Origin: CAYSPU01 sp964432995
Lineage (GTDB): Bacteria > Verrucomicrobiota > Verrucomicrobiia > Limisphaerales > JAHDYP01
DNA: 36,954 bases
NCBI GenBank assembly: GCA_964432995.1
Contig: CAYSPU010000018.1
Coordinates: 1 to 36,954 of the forward strand
Direction: 5' to 3'
Notes under the pieces: model-generated
The model's input: the letters and a program-made list of their open reading frames with translations, nothing else
Told to the model about the DNA's origin: nothing
Database searches by the model: none
Shown here: piece by piece, positions 8,901-19,400 of the stretch
How positions within the stretch are numbered: position 1 is the first letter of the stretch
How the letters are laid out: the number at the start of each line of letters is the position of its first letter
Position numbers and translations under genes: made by a program

Positions 8901-9833
8901 TCAGCCCTCCGTGGGTTGCTTGGAGGATTCAACCCCTCCGACTCGCGCCAGAAAGATCTCCTCCAGCGTCGCCGTCTCGTTGGCCACGATCCGGGCGCCC
9001 AACCTGGCAGCCGCCACCTCCAGGTCGGCCAGCGCGCCGTTGCAGATCGCCGTCCATTCCACACCGCCGCCGCGAACGCTCAGGGCGCCCGCAATCCGAG
9101 GCGGCTGCGCCGGCGTCTGCTCGAACCGCAGCGTCAGGCGATGGTGAGCTTCGAGCAACTCCGCCAGCTCACCCCGCAGCACGATGCGCCCGTTGGCCAT
9201 CATCGCCACCTGGTCGGAGACGCGCTCGATCTCGTCGAGCAAATGCGAGGAGAAGAAAACCGTCCGACCTTCGTCGGCCACGGTGCGCACAATCGCCTCG
9301 AGCACCTCGCGCCGCACCAGCGGATCGAGACCGGAACTGGGTTCGTCCAGCACCAGCAACTCCGGCCGATGCGCCAGCGCCAGCAGCAAACCCGCCTTGG
9401 CCAGCTCGCCCCGGGACAAGTGCCGGATGCGCGCCCGCGGATCGAGCTGGAACTGCCCCCGCAAACGCGCGGCATACGCCCCATCCCACTTCGGATAAAA
9501 CGCCGCCGTGTAGCGCATCAATTCCTCGACGCGCATCCAGAGCGGCAGGTCGCGGTCTTCGGAAAGGAACCCAATTCGCCCCAGAACCCGCGCGGGCTCG
9601 GCGACCGGATCGAGCCCGAAGACCCGGACCGAACCTTGAGCCGGAGCGTAGAGCCCGAGCAGGTGTTTGATCAGCGTCGTCTTGCCGGCACCGTTGGCGC
9701 CAACCAGTCCGAAAACCTGCCCGCGCGTGATATCCAGCGAGACTTCGTCCAGGGCCAGTTTGGTACGAAATCGGCGGCTCACGCCCGTGACCGAGATCAC
9801 CGGCTCGACCGTGGATGGGGTCGGGTTGCTCAT
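8901..9833 (-). CDS. ABC transporter ATP-binding protein
   Basis: The product has 310 residues. All nucleotide-binding motifs are present: Walker A GANGAGKTT (45-53), signature LSRGE (139-143), Walker B LLVLDEP (159-165, with E164 the catalytic base), D-loop SGLD, and switch histidine H197 in SSHLLDE. The last third is a small C-terminal domain of the type found in ABC-2 exporters. It energises the permease encoded just downstream. The ATG overlaps the stop of the gntR gene by 4 bases, a sign of translational coupling. The sequence shows no membrane segments. Confidence 0.93.
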   Translation of the reverse strand: MSNPTPSTVEPVISVTGVSRRFRTKLALDEVSLDITRGQVFGLVGANGAGKTTLIKHLLGLYAPAQGSVRVFGLDPVAEPARVLGRIGFLSEDRDLPLWMRVEELMRYTAAFYPKWDGAYAARLRGQFQLDPRARIRHLSRGELAKAGLLLALAHRPELLVLDEPSSGLDPLVRREVLEAIVRTVADEGRTVFFSSHLLDEIERVSDQVAMMANGRIVLRGELAELLEAHHRLTLRFEQTPAQPPRIAGALSVRGGGVEWTAICNGALADLEVAAARLGARIVANETATLEEIFLARVGGVESSKQPTEG

Positions 9834-10222
9834 TCGGACTCCTTTGGTTGCATGGTGTGCGAACGTTCGCGGATCAGTTCGAGCACGTCGTTCAGCTCGA
9901 TCTCCAGGTGCCGGGCCTCGGCGAGCAATGCGTCCGCCCGCTCGGTGAGGAGCCGGAGCCGCTCGGCCCGCTTGAGCGGCGAGCGCGTCTCTGCGGCGTA
10001 GGTGCCGGCCCCCTGCCGCTTGGTCACCAGACCGGCCCGTTCCAGCTCGAGGTAGGCCCGGGCCACCGTATTCGGATTGATCACGAGTTGGTCCGCCAGG
10101 ACACGAATCGGCGGCAGCTCCTCCCCCGGCGCCAGGCGGCCGGCCGCCAGGAGGTACCTCACCTGGTTTACGATCTGGCGATAGATCGGCCGGCCATCGC
10201 CGGGGGACAGGTGCAGTTGCAT
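9830..10222 (-). CDS. GntR-family (YtrA subfamily) transcriptional regulator
   Basis: The product has 130 residues. The winged helix-turn-helix covers about 10-78 and holds the GntR hallmarks: PIYRQIVNQVR, G-E-x-LPPIRVLADQL, NPNTVARAYLELERAGLV and KRQGAGTY. Only about 50 residues follow, a helical dimerisation tail, and no large effector domain is present. This is the YtrA subfamily layout, whose members usually repress an adjacent ABC transporter operon. It leads that operon here, with an ATG/stop overlap to the ATPase gene. A perfect palindrome touches the start codon (see the operator entry), so autoregulation is very likely. The inducing signal is unknown. Confidence 0.92.
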   Translation of the reverse strand: MQLHLSPGDGRPIYRQIVNQVRYLLAAGRLAPGEELPPIRVLADQLVINPNTVARAYLELERAGLVTKRQGAGTYAAETRSPLKRAERLRLLTERADALLAEARHLEIELNDVLELIRERSHTMQPKESE

Positions 10223-10247
10223 AGTGTATTAGTCTACTAATACACTA
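10222..10247. promoter_or_regulatory. Palindromic operator of the gntR-ABC operon
   Basis: Twelve-base arms (10222-10233 and 10236-10247) form a perfect inverted repeat around a 2-base centre. The outer part reads AGTGTA-N12-TACACT, close to the AGTGTA/TACACT operator type described for Bacillus subtilis YtrA. The palindrome includes one base of the gntR start codon, so bound repressor would cover the start region of the mRNA or the promoter itself. A TTGACA on the minus strand (10262-10257) could be the -35 box, but no good -10 stands out. Confidence 0.85.
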
Positions 10248-10421
10248 ACTGGACGGTGTCAAGACCAATCCCGAGCCCAAAGGACGAGGATGAGCGCCGA
10301 TAGCTACTGCTGCGCTTCCGTGGAAGGCAGGAACGCCCGGCCCCGGGCATCCACAAGAACACGCATCTGCTGCCCGCAACCGACCGGACACGCGCGGCCG
10401 CGTGCAACTACCTCATGCTGT
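10248..10421. other. Intergenic region between the ABC operon and the giant gene
   Basis: It holds the presumed upstream promoter elements of the gntR operon (TTGACA at 10262-10257, minus strand). On the far side it holds the 3' flank of the giant gene, whose stop is at 10422. No terminator with a T-run and no gene is visible. Confidence 0.4.
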
Positions 10422-13400
10422 CTATTCCTGGGTGATGACGCGGTAGTAGCGGGTGCCGGAAGTGGGAAGAGGCTCGGCGAATTGGAGGGTGGGCTGTTCG
10501 GCCGTCAACTGGAAAGCGTCGAGCCAATCCGGGCTGTCCAGGGTGGGTTTGACTTGAACGCGGTACGTTTTTCCGGGTTGGGCGGCGAAGCTGAACTGAA
10601 ACAGGCCGTCGTGGACCGTGTAGTCCGAGAGAGTGACGGGGAGGGGCGGCTCGATGATTTGCTCGACCCGGATCTGGAAAACGAAGGTGTCCGACAGGGG
10701 CGGGGTTCCGTCGTCAGCAACCTGGATGGTGATGTCAACGACAGAGGGCGCGATCCCGGGGCTGGGAGTCCATTGGAAGCGACCGGTTACGGGATCGATA
10801 GTCGCGTTGGTGGGGGCGCCGGGGGCGAGGCTCCAGGTGAGCTGTTGGGGCGGGTAATTAAAGTCCGCGGCGGTGAAGGTGAGATCGACGGGCGTGCCTT
10901 CGGTGACTTCAGGAACGGGGAGCGCCGGGCGTTGCAGGACTCGCATGTTGCTGAAGACTGCGCGAGCGGTTGTGCCGGGATTGTTGTCCTCAGATGTGAC
11001 AAACAGCCCCAGCAGCAACGGGTCGCCGGCAGGATCGTCGAGGGAAGGCAGTAAGACCTGGCCGCGTTCCTCCCAGAACCAGCCGTGGAGCGAGCCGATG
11101 AAGGACTTCAGAGTCTGACCCTGGCGTACCAAGCGCAGCCAGACGTGCGGAGGTAAGGCCATGGAACTGGCCCAACCCCATTCGCGCGCGGTGTCCCCTG
11201 CCTGTGGGCGGACGCTGCCGAAGACGTGGCTGTCACCACGATGGGTCAAACTGACGTGGGCGGCGGCAGTGTCCAGATCCTCGCGAAGCATCAGGCCGGC
11301 CCGGGCAGCCGGATTGGACGCATCCAGGCTTTGCACGCGGACCATCGCATCGAAATCCCCGGCGAATTCGCGGAAGGCAAAGTGCAGGTGATCGCCAAGC
11401 GGATCGGAGAGCCCGCCACCCACCATTTCCAGACTGCCATCCGGCAGCAGCGTGGCCGAGCCCGGCTCGATCGGGTTGCCGGCTTCGCCAATGTCCACCG
11501 AGGCGGTGAGCGTCTGCTGTGCGTTGGTCACCACCCGGCCGATGAACGGCGGGAGATTCGAATCGGGCCAGCAATTCTCGATACGCCCGTTCACTCCGAC
11601 TTCGCCACGGTCGAACCACGAATCCCGGATAAGCCCATCGGCCACATAGACGTTGAATCCACCGGCGTCGCCGGAAGCCCGGAAGCCTTCGACATAGGTC
11701 CCGGGGTCCCCGGCGAGGAGAGCCACGGGGCGCGACCTGGCATTGGGCGTGAACGGCGGGGTGGAGTAGCAACCCCCGATGACTCGCAGATTCCGGCTGT
11801 TCCAATACCCGCAGATGCCGGGCAGGAGGTCCCCGCGCGCGTTGAGCGGGCCGGTCTGTTCGAGGAGGACATTCTCCACCAGGACCTCCGGCCCATCAAT
11901 TTGGAGCATCCCATATCCGGCGTTGAAGTACCCGTCCATGCCCTCGTGTGCATTCGGATCGAGGCGGAACACGCATTCACGAAACGCAACACTCCCCGCA
12001 TTGATTAGCTCGCAGGTGGCGTTGCGGCTGCGAACCCGCGTGAACTCTTTGCCGTCGGAGCCGTTCCACACGCCGAGGCCCACGGCCAGATTGGGCACGT
12101 CAATGTCCAGGTCCACGGCGCCGCCGCCGCTGGCCTGGGCGGTCCAGAACAGCAAGGGTAAAGGTTCATCCATTTTGGGGGCGTGACGGATCACGCGCAC
12201 GCGCTCGAGCCAGCAGTCATGTGCCGCGCTGTGGATGATGACGACTGGGGCCAGGATGTCCTCGAGGAGGACGTCGCGGACACGGGCGCGTTCCGAGGTG
12301 ACGAAGGCGATGCCTCCACTACCCCAGTAACCACCCCACGGATCGTTGATTTGAGTTTGACTGATAGGCGAGGTGAAGGGCAGGCGCGGATTGCGGAAGG
12401 CGAAGCCGAAGCCTTCGGGCAGTGCGTTGCCCGCAAGATGCAGGTCGACGACGAGGCCATCGGGCACGCCAAGGAACTCGAGGTTCAGGCTGGGAGCCCC
12501 GCGCGGGCTGAAGAGGGTTGTCTGAGCCGCGCCTTCCCCCAGGAACGCGACGCCGTTGTGGTCGTGCACGCGGACGAGATCGCCGACGGCATAGCGACCG
12601 GCGGGGACCTTCAGAGTGATGCCGGCGGGCGTGATGGCGCGTTTGTCGCCGAAAGGCTGCCAGATGGGAGAGATTGCCAGGAGATTGAGGATGGGCGAGT
12701 TGTCGAAGTGGATCGTTGCGCCGGTGGTGGAGGCTTGGGCGGGTTCGTCCAACAGCAAGGTGCGGCCGTCCGGAGACACCTCGACGATGGCGGCCCGAAA
12801 TGCGAACGGGACAGCCTTGGCAACGTGGTAGAGCTCGGTGACGGTGCCGACGTCGTTTGGCACATGGGCACGGTCTTGCCAGAGGGCGCCGTCCCATTGC
12901 CAGACGCTGCCGTCGGTTTCGATCCAGGCGTAGGTGTTGAGCGGTTGGGTGGTGTCGGCGTCGCGCGCCGCGGCATCGGGGTAATGGAGTTGGGGCCAAA
13001 CGCCGCCGACGCCCATCGTGCCGCGCCGGCCTTGGCCGGCTTCTCCTCCAGTCTCGACGATGATCCAGTCGCCCGGGCGGAAAGGCGGGACCGGGGCGGC
13101 GTTCAACTCCAGTTGGCTACTGCCGGCGGTGATCGAGCCGGTCGCGATCCCTTCCCGGAGGCCGAAGTCGCGAAGGTCGAGAACGCGGTTGCCCGGATCA
13201 CTGTAGAGTGGCAGGTCGGGGTAGAATCGTGCCGTGGCATAGCGCAGGGGGTATCCGATAAAGGTCTTCACCCCCACGGCGCCGGGTCGCATGTGGCGAT
13301 ATTCCTTGAAGCGCAGGAATTCGAGTCCATTCCAGCGGGCGTAGATATCGAAGCCCTCGACTCCGAACGTGAAGGTATCGCTATCGGTGTCGGTTCGGCG

Positions 13401-16400
13401 GTAACCGGGGATGGCGTCGACGATGTTGGTGTAATAGAGGCCGTAGTATTCAAAGTCCGGGGAGCCGGCTTCGTCGACGTGGCGGACGATGTCGATGTAG
13501 AGTCTCGGTGGGTCGGGTTGACTGAGGTAGAAGCGGATGGCGGTGCCATCGTCGGTGAGGCGCAGGTAGGCCTCGCACGAGACCGCCCAGACATCCAATT
13601 CGTGATCGCGCGAGACGGCCCGGGAACGCAAATCGAACCTGCGATTGTCGTCGGCGAAGAACTGATTCAACCCGCGGCTCGTGAACCAACTCCAATCGCC
13701 CCAATGAATCCGTCCGCTGCCGTTGAACCAGTCTGGGGAGATGGAATCCTGGGGCAGGTGGATGAACGAGTCGCCCCACGGTCCAGGGTGCGGATAGCCG
13801 GTGGCGTCGAAGCTCGCCGTGGCCAGTGCCACCTTACCCGAGCCGGCCAGCACGGTGACGTGGAAGACGACCTCCGATTCGAGTGCGGGCGTGCCATCGT
13901 CTTCGGCGAAAACGCGGAAACGGTAGGCACCGTTGCCGAGGGTGGGGCCGGGGGTCCAGGTCAGCACGCCGCTGATCGGGTCGATCGTCGCCCCCGGCGG
14001 ATTGTCGCCTGAGAGCCGGAAGCGCACGCGTTGGTGCGCCGCCTCGGCGTCGGTGGCCAGGACAGTGACGGTGAACGTCTCGCCCTGCTGCACCGTGCCG
14101 TCGGCGATCGGTGCGATGACCGGAGGCGTGTTGGTCCGCGCACTGATGGTGGTGAGCTTGGTCAGGCGAAGCGTGGGGCTCGCGTGCAGTTGATTGACGC
14201 GTTCGATGCGGATGTCCGCCACGTTGGCGGGGAGCGGTTCGAGGATGGTGGGGCGTTCCTCACGGACATGGCGGAGCATGTCCCGGATGAAGTCCTCACT
14301 GAGCAGACCGCCGGCGGGAGGGGTATGGCCCGTGATTGCGAACCACGCGTTGGCTCCGCCCGCAGGGTCGCTGTGGAAGAAGCCTTCTCCGCCGTTGACA
14401 CCGCAGAACAGGCCGAGGGCCTGGTCCGAATCGCTGCCCCAGAGGACCTCGTTGCCGGCGAAGACCATGTTCGCGGAGAGGAGGGCGAAGCGGCCGGGGA
14501 ATGCCTGCACCTCGACGGTGGGCGGGTCGCCCTTGAGGTTGGGAGCCACGTGGCCGGCGCCCAGGTGCATCCCGTTCAACGTCACCGTTCCGGCTCCATC
14601 CAGGAACAGGTAGCGGGGCAGCCCCGTCTCGTTCCAGAAATCGGCGACGAGGAGTTGGGCGCCATCGCGCACGTCCCAGGCCGTCAAGCCCGTGGCCCCG
14701 CCGGAGCCTCCCCAGAAGCGGGTGGTGGCACTGGTGTCGTGGCCGAGCTGGGTGCGTGGGCCGCCCACGAGGGTAATGTCGCGGTAATCGTCCGGCATTT
14801 CGCCCCAGGCGGTTTGTTGGAATGCGCGCGATTCGATAGTGGCAAAGTCGAGGGCATCGAAGAGCGACCGGTAATGGTTGACCCCCTTGAAGAAGACGCG
14901 GGAACGGGGCTGATCCACACCGCTGATCTCGAGGCCAGAGCCGCGGTCGACGTCGGCGAGGCGCAGCAGGACATCGCGAATCCGGACCCGGGTAGGGCCG
15001 AGGATGCGGAGAACGGGGTCTTCCTTGAGTCCTTTCCAGGCCAGCATAGTGCCGGGGCCCTTCCCGCCATCGCCGATCAACTCGAAGTCCGCATGGGCAG
15101 GGATGACTAGTGGACGCTGCAGGTCGTAGTAGCCGAATGGCAGGTGGATGACCGGGCGCTGACCGATCATTTGGACGGCCTGATCGATAGCCCGCTGGAT
15201 TCGGAGATCGGCAAGCCCCCGCTGCGGTTCATCCGGGCCGGGATCCCGGCTGATCTCGATGACGGGCTGACGACCTTTGGGTGGGAACGGCGGGAGTTCG
15301 ATTGTCGGGTCATCAATCTGGTTGCGGCCTACGATTTGGTCATCCACGGTGATGCGATTGGCGGGGCCGTCAAAGGGCTGGGTGGCGTTGAACACATTGC
15401 CGACGGAGAGGACGCGGGAAGAGGTTTGGATAGCGGGCGATGCTTCATGTTCCGGCCGGCTTCGAAACACATTGTCTAGCAGCAAGAGACTCTGGGCGGT
15501 GACCAGCAGGGCGGGCGGTTCGAGAGGGTCGACGATCTCATTCCCATGGACGGTGAGCAGGTCGCCGCAGTATTGATGGAGGAAGCGGCGGGATCCGATG
15601 GAGCTGTTCCAGCGGTAGGACGCAAACCCGGAGCATTGCACGAGCATGATGTCGGCTTCGGTTGAGCCGCGGAAGATGCTGCGGTAAATGTGGCACGCGC
15701 CACCGCCGGGGTTGGTGAAGCCGATCTTGCAGCCATCGAAGAGCGAATCCCAGACCCACCAGTCGAGGGCATTGAAACTGTCGAGGCGGATTGCGGCCTC
15801 GGAGCAGCCCAGGAAATGGCACCGCTCGATCAACTGCTCGGAGTCGAGGACCTGGGTATTGGGATGGCCGCCGCGGAACCCGTGTTTCACGCCACGGATG
15901 ATCAAGTCGGTGAATTCGTTGCCGGAGGTGCCGTGACCGTAGTAGTAGCGTTCGGGCGAAAGGCGCACATCGATGGCGGAGAGGGCTCGGCTGGCGCCGT
16001 CGAGCGTGAGGCGACGGAAGGTCGTCTGGCCGACATTGTCGAGCCAACACATCACACCATCGGCCGGGCCGTCCCAGAGGATTTGAGTCGTGTCCGGATG
16101 ATCGCCGGCCAGGTGGAACTGCAGTTTGCTGAAAAGATGAAGGGTGCGAGTGATGCGGTAGGTGCCGGCGGGGAAGTAGAGGACGTACGCGGGGCCGGGG
16201 CCGCTGCCGGCGCCCGGACCATAATGCGTTTCGCCCAGTTCCTCGAAGGCGCGCTGGATGGCGTCGGTGTCGTCCGTGACACCGTCACCGGCGGCGCCGT
16301 AATCGCGTTTCACATCGCCCCAACTGGCGAACGGGCCGTGGAACTCCTCCGATTCCCAGCCGTAGAAGATAGCGGTGGTGTCAGCGGGCACGCTATTGCC

Positions 16401-19400
16401 CTGGAGGTCGCGGAGGCCATTCACGGTTACCGTGTATTCTTGGGCTGCGGTCTGGGGACTGGTTTTCAGTACGACAGTCCGCCCATCGAAATCGAGTCGA
16501 GCATCGAGCAGTTCGAGGCCGCCGCTCAAGGTGTAGCTGGCGGGGTCATTTGCCGGGACCGGGTCCAGGGGTTCGTGGAATCGGAGCGTGACGCGCGTCC
16601 TGCCCACGCTCCCCTCAATGTGTCGAACCAGCGGCGGCGAGGTATCTGCGCTCACGTGCAGGGTGGCGGCGGCGGAGAAGGCCGGTGCGGCGCCGGCGGC
16701 CGTCACTCGGCAGCGGTACGCCGCTCCGTCGTCGGAGGCAGTCGCCGGCGGGGTGGCATAGTCCTGGTGGGTCGCTCCGGGGATATCCGTCTGGTTGCGT
16801 TGCCACTGGTACGCCAATTGTCCGGGAGCACCGGTGGCGCGGCAGCGGAACACGGCGGTCTTTCCTTCGGCAACGCTGGCATCCACCGGTGGGTCGGTGA
16901 TGGTAACGGCCGCGGCACTCGGATCGGCGTAGGTGCTCAGAGACGGCCACGGGATGGGATCGCTGCCGTTCGGGGGCACGGGCGCGCCGGGAGGTTGCCA
17001 AGCAACGCCAAGGGTGGCGTAGTCCGAGGCGTTTTTCATCAGCGCCTCGACATAGCAGCGCTGGCCAGCGACCAGTGGGATCGGGCTCGAAACGTTCCCC
17101 GCCCCGCGTGGATGACCTGGCGGCGTAGTCCAGAAACGCTCGGCCGCCCAGGTCGAGTCCGCCGCGATCAGGAGCTTGTTGGCCGCCGATTCATCGGGGC
17201 TGAGGTACAACTCGCCGGTGCGGGTGGCGCAGAGGTAGAAGACATAGTCGCCGGTCGCGGGAGCGGTGAGGAATCCGGTCAAACGGACACCCAGGTTGGC
17301 GCCGAGGCCGGAGGGCGCCTCGAAGGCACAGACGTAACGGACCTCGTCCGGGGCGGTGGGAAAGCGCGGATGGTGGACGAGGTCGCTGACTTCCATGCCG
17401 GGGATGTCGCGGAAGATCTCGAGGCGCAGGAAACCGTCGGCGGAGACCCAGGCTTGGAACTGAATGGTCGAGTCTGGGGCGATCAGGTTGGGGGTGGCGG
17501 CGGTATCGCGGAGGTCATTGACCGTGAGGGTGTAAGTGGCACCGGAGGTTTGGGGGCTGGTTTCAAGGGTGACGGTGCGACCATCAGCATCCAGGCTGGC
17601 GGCGGTCACGGTCAGACCGCCGTCCAGTTGGAAGTGACCAACGTCTGCGGCATCGGTCGGGAGGAGGGCTTCGGAGAAGCGGACGATGACTTGGTTGCCG
17701 TCGAACACGGAGTGGGCGGAGACGAGGGAAGGGGGCGTGGAGTCGGCCGTGACGGTCAGGAGGGCGGTGTCGCTGGAAACGCTCGAGATGCCGTTGCCGA
17801 CCAGGACATGGAAGGCGACGCCTTGGTCCGTCATTTGGGCTGGGGCGAGGGTGTAGGACGGGCCGGATGCGTCGACGATCATTTGGCCGTTGCGGAACCA
17901 CTGGAAATCGTAAGGCGGCGTGCCGGTCACCGAGACGGTGAAAGTCACAGAATCTCGTTCGCCGACGGCTTGAGTTTGGGGTGGGGTGGTGATGGTGACG
18001 GGCGCGAGCGGTTCCACGCCGGAGAGGAAGACGCCGGGGATGGGCGGGTCGCCGTTGTGGAGCGGGGGATCCCCCGGTTTGCGCCAGGCCACCGCGAGGT
18101 TCTCGCCGCCGGTACCTTCCTTCATCAACGCCTCGAGGTAGTACTTGCGACCCGCTTCGAGCGGAATGGAGGCGGAAACGTTGAGCGGGCGGATTGGGCT
18201 CAGGTCGAGTGGTTCGGTGTCAGCGGGTTTGAACATGAGGTAATCGAAGTTCAGGTTGCCCGGCAGTACGGTGAAGCGCACGGTGCGTTCACCGCCCAGC
18301 AGCACTCGCGCCGGCTCGCCCGCATCGTCCCGGAGGGGCACCCAAACATAGTTGCCCCAGCCCCCAGTGGCGGGTGCCTGGAACTCGCCGAGTTGGACCG
18401 TGGTCTGGCTGGTGCCCGTCGCCCCGGCCGTAACCTCATCCAGCCGGGCGGCAATGTCCGCACCGCCAGAAGACAAACGGGCCAGCACGTAGTAGTCGCG
18501 CGAGGGTTCAGGGAAGGCGCGCGTGTAGTTGAACCAATCTCCGGGGTCGTTCCAGCCGAGTTCATAGTTGACCGATAGCTCGAATGCTCCCCGGTGGAAG
18601 GACCCCGCCTGGCTGGACATGTCCAGGGTCTCCACCCCTGTGCCGCCCCGGTAGGAGGGTGATTCGTTTACGGAATTCTCTTCGTGCCAGTCGATGTCGG
18701 CATCGGCGGCGGTGCCGAGGTTCTGGAAGGAGCCCCCGGCGTAGGGGCCGGTCATGCCGATCGGAGTGCTGCGCACGGATTGACCGGCGTCGAAGTTGAA
18801 GTCCTCCGCTTCGATGAACAAGGCGTCGGCAAAGAAGTCGGCCGGGGGCAGCAGGCGGGAGCTGAAGTTGTCGCTAGTGATCCACTGACGGGGATTGCTC
18901 CAGGCGGGTTCCAAGGCGATGAGTTGGCGGTTTGCCGGGTTGTCGTCGGCGCTGAGGAAGAGCGCCCCCTGGTCGTCAGAACACACGTAGAAGACGTAGT
19001 CGCCGGTGAGCGGCGCGGTGACGTAACCCTGGAATTGTACCCCGTAGCTATCGCGGACGTTGGCAGGGGTTTCGAGTTCAGTGGCCGGAGTCACGCCGTC
19101 GGGAGTGTCCGGGAACTTGGTGGAATTGGTGAGATCGGCGAGCGTGTAGCCGGGGAGATCGTGGAACTCCCTGCGGGTGATGACGCCCTGGGTTTGGAGG
19201 AAGGCCACCTGCGAGTCGGGGGCGATGGTCGACGGCGGCGTGGCCGCATCGCGTACCTGGTTCACAGTAAGGGTGTAGACCTGACCGACAACGATCGGCG
19301 ACGTCTCCAGGCGCACTTTGGCCGATTCGATGAGCGTGACGCTGGCGACGGTGACGCCGTGGTCGATCGCGTAGTGGACCGGGTTGGTGGCGGTCGCCGG

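Noticed and set aside
10290..10380. A shared sequence with 19870-19930 (both contain GTGGATGCCC on the minus strand)
   Set aside because: Only about ten bases agree well. This is too little to call a repeat.
15690..18578. A 962-residue open frame on the plus strand opposite the giant gene
   Set aside because: It is a shadow of GC-rich coding sequence. It shows no domain, whereas the minus-strand frame has clear PA14, Ig and beta-helix domains throughout. The same holds for the long antisense frames at 12183-14012, 8523-10001, 6061-7869 and 20848-22818.
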